DNA from: Thauera sp. | GTDB lineage: Bacteria; Pseudomonadota; Gammaproteobacteria; Burkholderiales; Rhodocyclaceae | Direction: 5' to 3' | Assembly (NCBI GenBank): GCA_003446655.1 | Contig: DMCZ01000099.1 | Location: 11,717 to 29,422 of the forward strand | Length of the DNA: 17,706 nt | Shown here: positions 14,528 through 17,706 of the stretch, one piece after another | How positions within the stretch are numbered: the first letter of the stretch is position 1 | Layout of the letters: each line of letters starts with the position of its first letter | The notes under the pieces: generated by a model | What the model was told of the DNA's origin: nothing | The model's input: only the letters and a program-made list of their open reading frames with translations | The model's database searches: none | Position numbers and translations under genes: made by a program

Positions 14528-15397
14528 CCTCACGGTGCCACCCGCACCTTTGTGCTGGTGTCGCAGCCTCAGATCGCCAGCGTGCAAGCGCTCAAGGGCA
14601 AGCGCCTTTACCTGCCGCAACAGGATTCTCTGCGCTCTTACATCGCGCGCGGCATGCTGGATCAGGCCAGGATGTCGCTCAAGGATTTGGGCAAGGTCGA
14701 GTTCCAGAACACCCGCGGCGCTGGCCTGAACGCACTGGGCCTCGGGGCCACCGATGCCACGGTGGCTGAATCGAGCGAGGCAGAGAAATGGCTCGCGGCC
14801 AATCCGGGCAAGGGCCGCGTGCTGCTGACCAGCCGCGAAACGCCGGCAGGCCTGGCGGTGTTGAGCCACAAGAACGTGGCAGCCGAGCTGCAGACCAAGA
14901 TCGCCCGCTGGGTCACGGCGCCAGAAGGCGTGCTGCCCGGCCAACCGGCGCTGGCCGCCGCGTCCGCCGACGGCGAACAGAAGCTCGTTTACCTGGCCTC
15001 GCTCGGCATTCACACACCCGATGCGCTTGACGGCGTGACGCGCGTGTCGGCAGAAGACGTGGCCAAGCTCATCGCCGGCAACGAAAAGCCGGCACTCGTC
15101 GACACGCGCTCGGCGCAGGAATTCAACAACGAGACCATTCAGGGCGCCATCTCGGCCCCCTATGGCGAGAAAAGCCTGAAAGAGCGCGATTACGACGCCA
15201 AGCTCGACGACCTGAGCGCCATCGGCAAGCTCGACAAGCCCAAGCCCACGGTGTTCTTCTGCAATGGGCCCGAGTGCTGGAAGTCGTACAAGGCCGCCGA
15301 GCAGGCGAAGAAGATGGGCTTTGCCAAGGTCTACTGGCTGCGCAGCGGCATGCCCGAATGGCGCGCCAAGAACTTGCCGGTGCGCAAGCAGGGCTGA
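14528..15397 (+). pseudogene. PhnD-like binding-protein domain fused to rhodanese domain, 5' truncated
   Basis: About 289 codons remain. The first part (TFVLVSQPQIASVQALKGKRLYLPQQDS, then YIARGMLDQA and LSHKNVAAELQTKIARWV) resembles the second half of PhnD/SsuA-type periplasmic substrate-binding proteins. From about 15043 a rhodanese domain follows: VSAEDVAKLIAG, LVDTRSAQEFNNETIQGAIS, and an active-site loop FFCNGPECWKSYKAA with the candidate catalytic Cys at 15260-15262 and a second Cys at 15275-15277. It ends VYWLRSGMPEWRAKNLPV. The signal peptide and first half are lost at the IS3 edge (14526); a TTG at 14480 inside the IS gives a chance start. A periplasmic location is inferred from the binding domain. 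Confidence 0.7.
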
Positions 15398-15685
15398 ACG
15401 CGCGCCGCGATCGCCGTGACGCGCCCGCGGTGGAAAGGGTGGAGCGTACCGTCAGCACATGGTGGTGATGTGTGCGCAGTGCGGGGTACGGGGTCAGGGG
15501 TGGCGGGCTGATTTGTCATCGTGTGGCGCTGCCCCTCGCGCCGTGACAGGGTCCCCAGTATGTTTTCAACCCCCTGGCGACCAGCCGGGGTCTTGTGCTC
15601 GCCCGGTACGCTCCAGAAAAATATCAGTCAAATCAGCCGCCAGCGCTTGAGGGAAAAGCGCAAGCAGCTCTCAAAATCATAGTCA
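15398..15685. other. intergenic region with a Comamonadaceae-like dispersed repeat
   Basis: This 288-base spacer between two convergent genes contains no convincing reading frame. A hairpin-forming repeat lies at 15621-15680 (listed separately). The remainder (15398-15620) is GC-rich with no promoter or RNA that I can recognise. Confidence 0.5.
15621..15680. repeat. dispersed intergenic repeat with hairpin
   Basis: GCGCTT at 15643-15648 and AAGCGC at 15656-15661 form a stem with a 7-base loop, flanked by AAATCAGCC and GCAAGCAGCTCTCAAAA. From memory, very similar sequences (AGCGCTT...AAGCGCAAGCAGCTATCAAAA) recur in intergenic spaces of Acidovorax, Polaromonas and relatives. It sits between convergent genes and may act as a bidirectional terminator. 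Confidence 0.5.
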
Positions 15686-16144
15686 TCAGTCTTCAAGCTC
15701 AACGCGCCAGTTGGTCTCTTGAATCTGCACGTTCAGCTCACGAATCTTGCGCGAATAGTCTTCCATCTGCTTTTGCGTCGCCGCGACGTCGATCTGCGGC
15801 ACCCACTTGATCTCGCGCGGGCTGTAGCGATCTTCTTCCTTGTGCGTGGCGTCTACCGCGCTTTTCAGCACGCTGTGCTGCTGCATCAGCACGTCGCGCT
15901 GGCCCAGCACGGCGGCCAGCGGCCGCCCATCCGGCAGCTTGGCGGCGGCATTGGCGACGTCGATCTTCAGCACCAGCGCCTGCTGCTCGGCGATGACGGC
16001 AAAGCATTCGGCAATCAGCTTGGCGATGTCCTCGCGCGGCGAATCGCCCTCCTGCGCCATGGCGTTCTGCGCGATGCGCTCGCGCAGAGAGAGCATTTTC
16101 TTGCGCTGGTCGGCGCGGATGAGCAGGGCTTCGGCGAGTTTCAT
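15686..16144 (-). CDS. DIP1984 family protein
   Basis: A 152-residue protein of the DIP1984 family, whose function is not established. It begins MKLAEALLIRADQRKKMLSLRERI, and has the conserved segment QEGDSPREDIAKLIAE, the INxxN-like stretch VLKIDVANAAAKLPDGRPLAAVLGQRDVL, and DRYSPREIKWVPQIDV followed by QIQETNW near the end. It is strongly charged and helical, with probable coiled-coil segments at both ends. No signal peptide or membrane segment is seen. The start is four bases after the PIN toxin stop, so it appears to be the third gene of the antitoxin-toxin operon. Confidence 0.88.
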   Translation of the reverse strand: MKLAEALLIRADQRKKMLSLRERIAQNAMAQEGDSPREDIAKLIAECFAVIAEQQALVLKIDVANAAAKLPDGRPLAAVLGQRDVLMQQHSVLKSAVDATHKEEDRYSPREIKWVPQIDVAATQKQMEDYSRKIRELNVQIQETNWRVELED

Positions 16145-16148
16145 GGCT

Positions 16149-16604
16149 TCAATTGTCGCTTGGTGTCAGCCGCTGCAGCAATGCGGCGGGCGTGCAGATG
16201 GTGAAAGGCGATGGCGCAGGGGTCGCCAGTTGGAGCAGATCGTCGTCACCCGTCACCAGCACATCGGCGTTGCCCGCATGCGCGAGCAGCAGAAACATCT
16301 GGTCTTTCGGGTCGCGGCACTGCGGTAGCTCGGTCGACGATTCCGGCGCGGTCACCGCCTCGGCATACGGCAGATAGTTCGCCAGCAACTCGTCGCGCTC
16401 AGCCGCAGTCAGGCGAAATTTCGGATACGCCAGAACACGCAGCAATTCCTGCGCGGTGGCTTTGCTCACCAGCAGAACGATGCGGCCGCTCTGCCAGTGG
16501 TGGCGCAATGGACTCAAGCGCCCCGAATCGAACAGCAGCGCCGACAGCACAACATTGGTATCCAGCACCGCCCGCAGACGCTGGCCTGCCGGCGATTCAG
16601 TCAC
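16149..16604 (-). CDS. PIN-domain toxin of a type II toxin-antitoxin pair
   Basis: A 151-residue PIN-domain protein, expected to be an RNase that cleaves RNA when its antitoxin is lost. The first acidic residue is in LRAVLDTNVVLSALLFDSG, the conserved Glu in ATAQELLRVLAYPKF, and the later acidic cluster in CRDPKDQMFLLLAHAGNADVLVTGDDDLLQL. This is the arrangement of the COG1569 type. I start it at GTG 16604, which overlaps the antitoxin stop by eight bases in the usual coupled manner; a longer frame to 16649 would read into antitoxin sequence. All metal-binding residues are present. It lies between the antitoxin and the DIP1984 gene, transcribed together. Confidence 0.9.
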   Translation of the reverse strand: MTESPAGQRLRAVLDTNVVLSALLFDSGRLSPLRHHWQSGRIVLLVSKATAQELLRVLAYPKFRLTAAERDELLANYLPYAEAVTAPESSTELPQCRDPKDQMFLLLAHAGNADVLVTGDDDLLQLATPAPSPFTICTPAALLQRLTPSDN

Positions 16605-16821
16605 CCTGGCGCGCCCACGCCACGGCGTCACGCACGTCGCGCTCGTCAATGCCCAGCGCCGCCAACTTGGCCCGTACAGCGTCGGCTTTTTGCAGGCGCA
16701 CTGGCGTCAACATCAGCCGCCCATCCACCGCCTCCACCTCAAAGTATTCGGAGGGCGGAAGTTGCGCGACCACGGACTTGGGAAGGGTGATCTGGTTCTT
16801 TGAGGTCATCTTGGCGAGCAT
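16597..16821 (-). CDS. AbrB/MazE-like antitoxin
   Basis: A 74-residue SpoVT/AbrB-fold DNA-binding protein that should neutralise the downstream PIN toxin and repress its own promoter. MTSKNQITLPKSVVAQLPPSEYFEVEAVDGRLMLTPV is the swapped-hairpin DNA-binding domain. The C-terminal helix (QKADAVRAKLAALGIDERDVRDAVAWARQGD) is the probable toxin-binding segment. ATG 16821 and ATG 16809 are both possible starts. A palindrome just upstream overlaps the predicted transcription start, which fits autoregulation. The promoter is also visible, so the operon looks complete. Confidence 0.88.
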   Translation of the reverse strand: MLAKMTSKNQITLPKSVVAQLPPSEYFEVEAVDGRLMLTPVRLQKADAVRAKLAALGIDERDVRDAVAWARQGD

Positions 16822-16827
16822 GACAGC

Positions 16828-16846
16828 ATTCCTTTAAGAAAGGAAT
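16828..16846. promoter_or_regulatory. palindromic operator of the toxin-antitoxin operon
   Basis: ATTCCTTT and AAAGGAAT form a perfect 8-base inverted repeat around a 3-base spacer, 7 bases upstream of the antitoxin ATG. It starts about five bases downstream of the predicted -10 element and so covers the transcription start. That is where an AbrB-type antitoxin would bind to repress itself. It could also form a 5' mRNA hairpin. Confidence 0.6.
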
Positions 16847-16850
16847 CCTT

Positions 16851-16879
16851 ACTTTAGCCTACATGATGGCCGGGGTCAA
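16851..16879 (-). promoter_or_regulatory. sigma-70 promoter of the toxin-antitoxin operon
   Basis: On the minus strand TTGACC (16879-16874) and TAAAGT (16856-16851) are separated by exactly 17 bases. The -35 matches five of six consensus positions and the -10 four of six. The start would fall near 16844, within the palindrome. The intact promoter places the junction with the next gene fragment beyond about 16880. Confidence 0.65.
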
Positions 16880-16880
16880 A

Positions 16881-17682
16881 CTAAGGATCCAGGTGACGCT
16901 GGACGACGACGGCGGCCGCTACGAGGACAACACCGCGATCGCGGTCGGTGGCCAATACCTGTTCGGCGACCGCTCCTCGGTCGGCGGCGAGGTCAGCACC
17001 GGCGACCGCGGCGATGCGGCCAGCCTGACCGCCGAGTACTGGTTGCAGCCGGACTGGTCGCTCTACGGCAGCTACACCTGGTCCACCGACACCAGCCAGT
17101 ACGACTCGCTGTTCAATCCGAACCGGCAGAACGGCTGGACCGTGGGCCAGCGCTGGCGGCTGTCGCAGCAGACCAACCTGTTCAACGAGAGCCAGTACCT
17201 GAAGGATCCGGACGGCTCGCAGGGCCTGGCCAATACGTTCGGCATGGATTTCTATCCGGGCGTCGGCTGGAACCTGGGCTTCACCCTGCAGGACGGCGAC
17301 CTGACCAATGTCGATGGCGGCAACGTCGACCGCCAGGCCGTCAGCCTCAACGGCGGGCGCACCTCCGGCGACACCGACTGGCAGAGCAAAGTCGAATACC
17401 GCCGCGACCGTGGCGCCGAAGACCGCGACCAGTGGGTCACCACCAACCGGCTCGTGCACAAGTTCAACGAAAGCTTCCGCATCGCCGGCCGGCTGAACTA
17501 CGCCGACACCGACGACCATCGCGACCGCCTGGCGAACGCGCGCTTCATCGAAGGCAACGCCGGCTTCGCCTGGAGGCCGTGGGATAGCGCGCGCTGGGGA
17601 ATGTTCGGCCGCTACACCTACCTGTACGACCTCTCCAGCCTGGGCCAGCGCGAGCAGGCCTACGACCAGAAAACCCAGGTGC
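16881..17682 (+). pseudogene. outer-membrane beta-barrel protein, internal fragment
   Basis: An uninterrupted forward frame runs to the adapter. It reads QVTLDDDGGRYEDNTAIAVG at about 16890, then GGQYLFGDRSSVGGEV, TAEYWLQPDWSLYGSYTWS, GQRWRLSQQTNLFNESQ, YPGVGWNLGFTLQDGD and RWGMFGRYTYLYDLS. Alternating polar/aromatic strands of 8-12 residues separated by Asp/Gly/Asn turns indicate a membrane barrel. It resembles barrel ends of large surface proteins in Xanthomonadaceae, from memory. An in-frame ATG ATG at 16863 lies inside the toxin-antitoxin promoter and is probably not its true start. Both ends are missing: the left at the join near 16881, the right at the adapter. No Pfam family is assigned. 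Confidence 0.6.
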
Positions 17683-17706
17683 CTGTCTCTTATACACATC
17701 TGACGC
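17683..17706 (+). other. Nextera adapter: Tn5 mosaic end plus GACGC
   Basis: CTGTCTCTTATACACATCT at 17683-17701 is the 19-bp Tn5 mosaic end used in Nextera libraries, followed by GACGC, the start of the read 2 adapter. Translations across it give the well-known contaminant peptides VSYTHLT on the plus strand and MCIRDR on the minus strand. It is not biological sequence. Confidence 0.97.

Noticed and set aside
16881..17699. 272-codon minus-strand frame beginning MCIRDR
   Set aside because: Its start lies in adapter sequence, and the plus frame has a barrel-like pattern. MCIRDR is a known adapter translation artefact.

Overview
The window reads as a GC-rich betaproteobacterial contig that is a mosaic of chromosomal pieces joined through four transposable elements. 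The first 2.4 kb (minCDE, tRNA-Leu, a DUF1178 gene) looks like Rhodocyclales-type (Thauera/Azoarcus-like) core chromosome, an impression from protein sequence that I cannot test here. A dispersed repeat near 15.6 kb and the genes beside it look more like Comamonadaceae. The last 0.8 kb encodes an outer-membrane-barrel-like protein that reminds me of Xanthomonadaceae. The contig ends in a 19-bp Tn5 mosaic end plus Nextera adapter bases, so the right edge is a library artefact.

Layout. 1-2452: minC-minD-minE, tRNA-Leu(UAA), and a DUF1178 gene cut off by a transposon. 2453-6783: a Tn21/Tn1722-like Tn3-family transposon with one 38-bp terminal repeat, tnpA, tnpR, a res region and the start of a PAS-type chemoreceptor gene. 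That gene is broken by an ISAs1-family element (6784-8052), and the far transposon end is absent. 8053-12712: an iron-dependent alcohol dehydrogenase behind an FNR/ANR-type promoter, an IS21-family element (9472-12137) with a 5-bp target duplication, and the first 182 codons of an aldehyde dehydrogenase. 12713-13236: a C-terminal toxin-domain fragment that resembles Rhs/polymorphic-toxin tips. 13237-14526: an IS3-family element. 14527-15397: a 5'-truncated fusion of a periplasmic binding protein and a rhodanese. 15686-16879: an intact minus-strand operon of AbrB-like antitoxin, PIN toxin and a DIP1984-family gene, with its own promoter and a palindrome at the start site. About 16881-17682: a barrel protein fragment. 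17683-17706: adapter.

How it fits together. MinCDE positions the division septum. The alcohol and aldehyde dehydrogenases look like a two-step alcohol oxidation pair, controlled by oxygen or nitrogen-oxide status at the first gene; the second gene is destroyed. The toxin-antitoxin operon is the only accessory module that looks complete. The IS21 insertion is clean because both flanks belong to one locus. The ISAs1 element has no matching flanks, and the joins at 8052, about 12713, 13237/14526 and about 16881 put unrelated genes side by side. They are either IS-mediated rearrangements or assembly chimeras, and reads spanning these joins would decide between the two.
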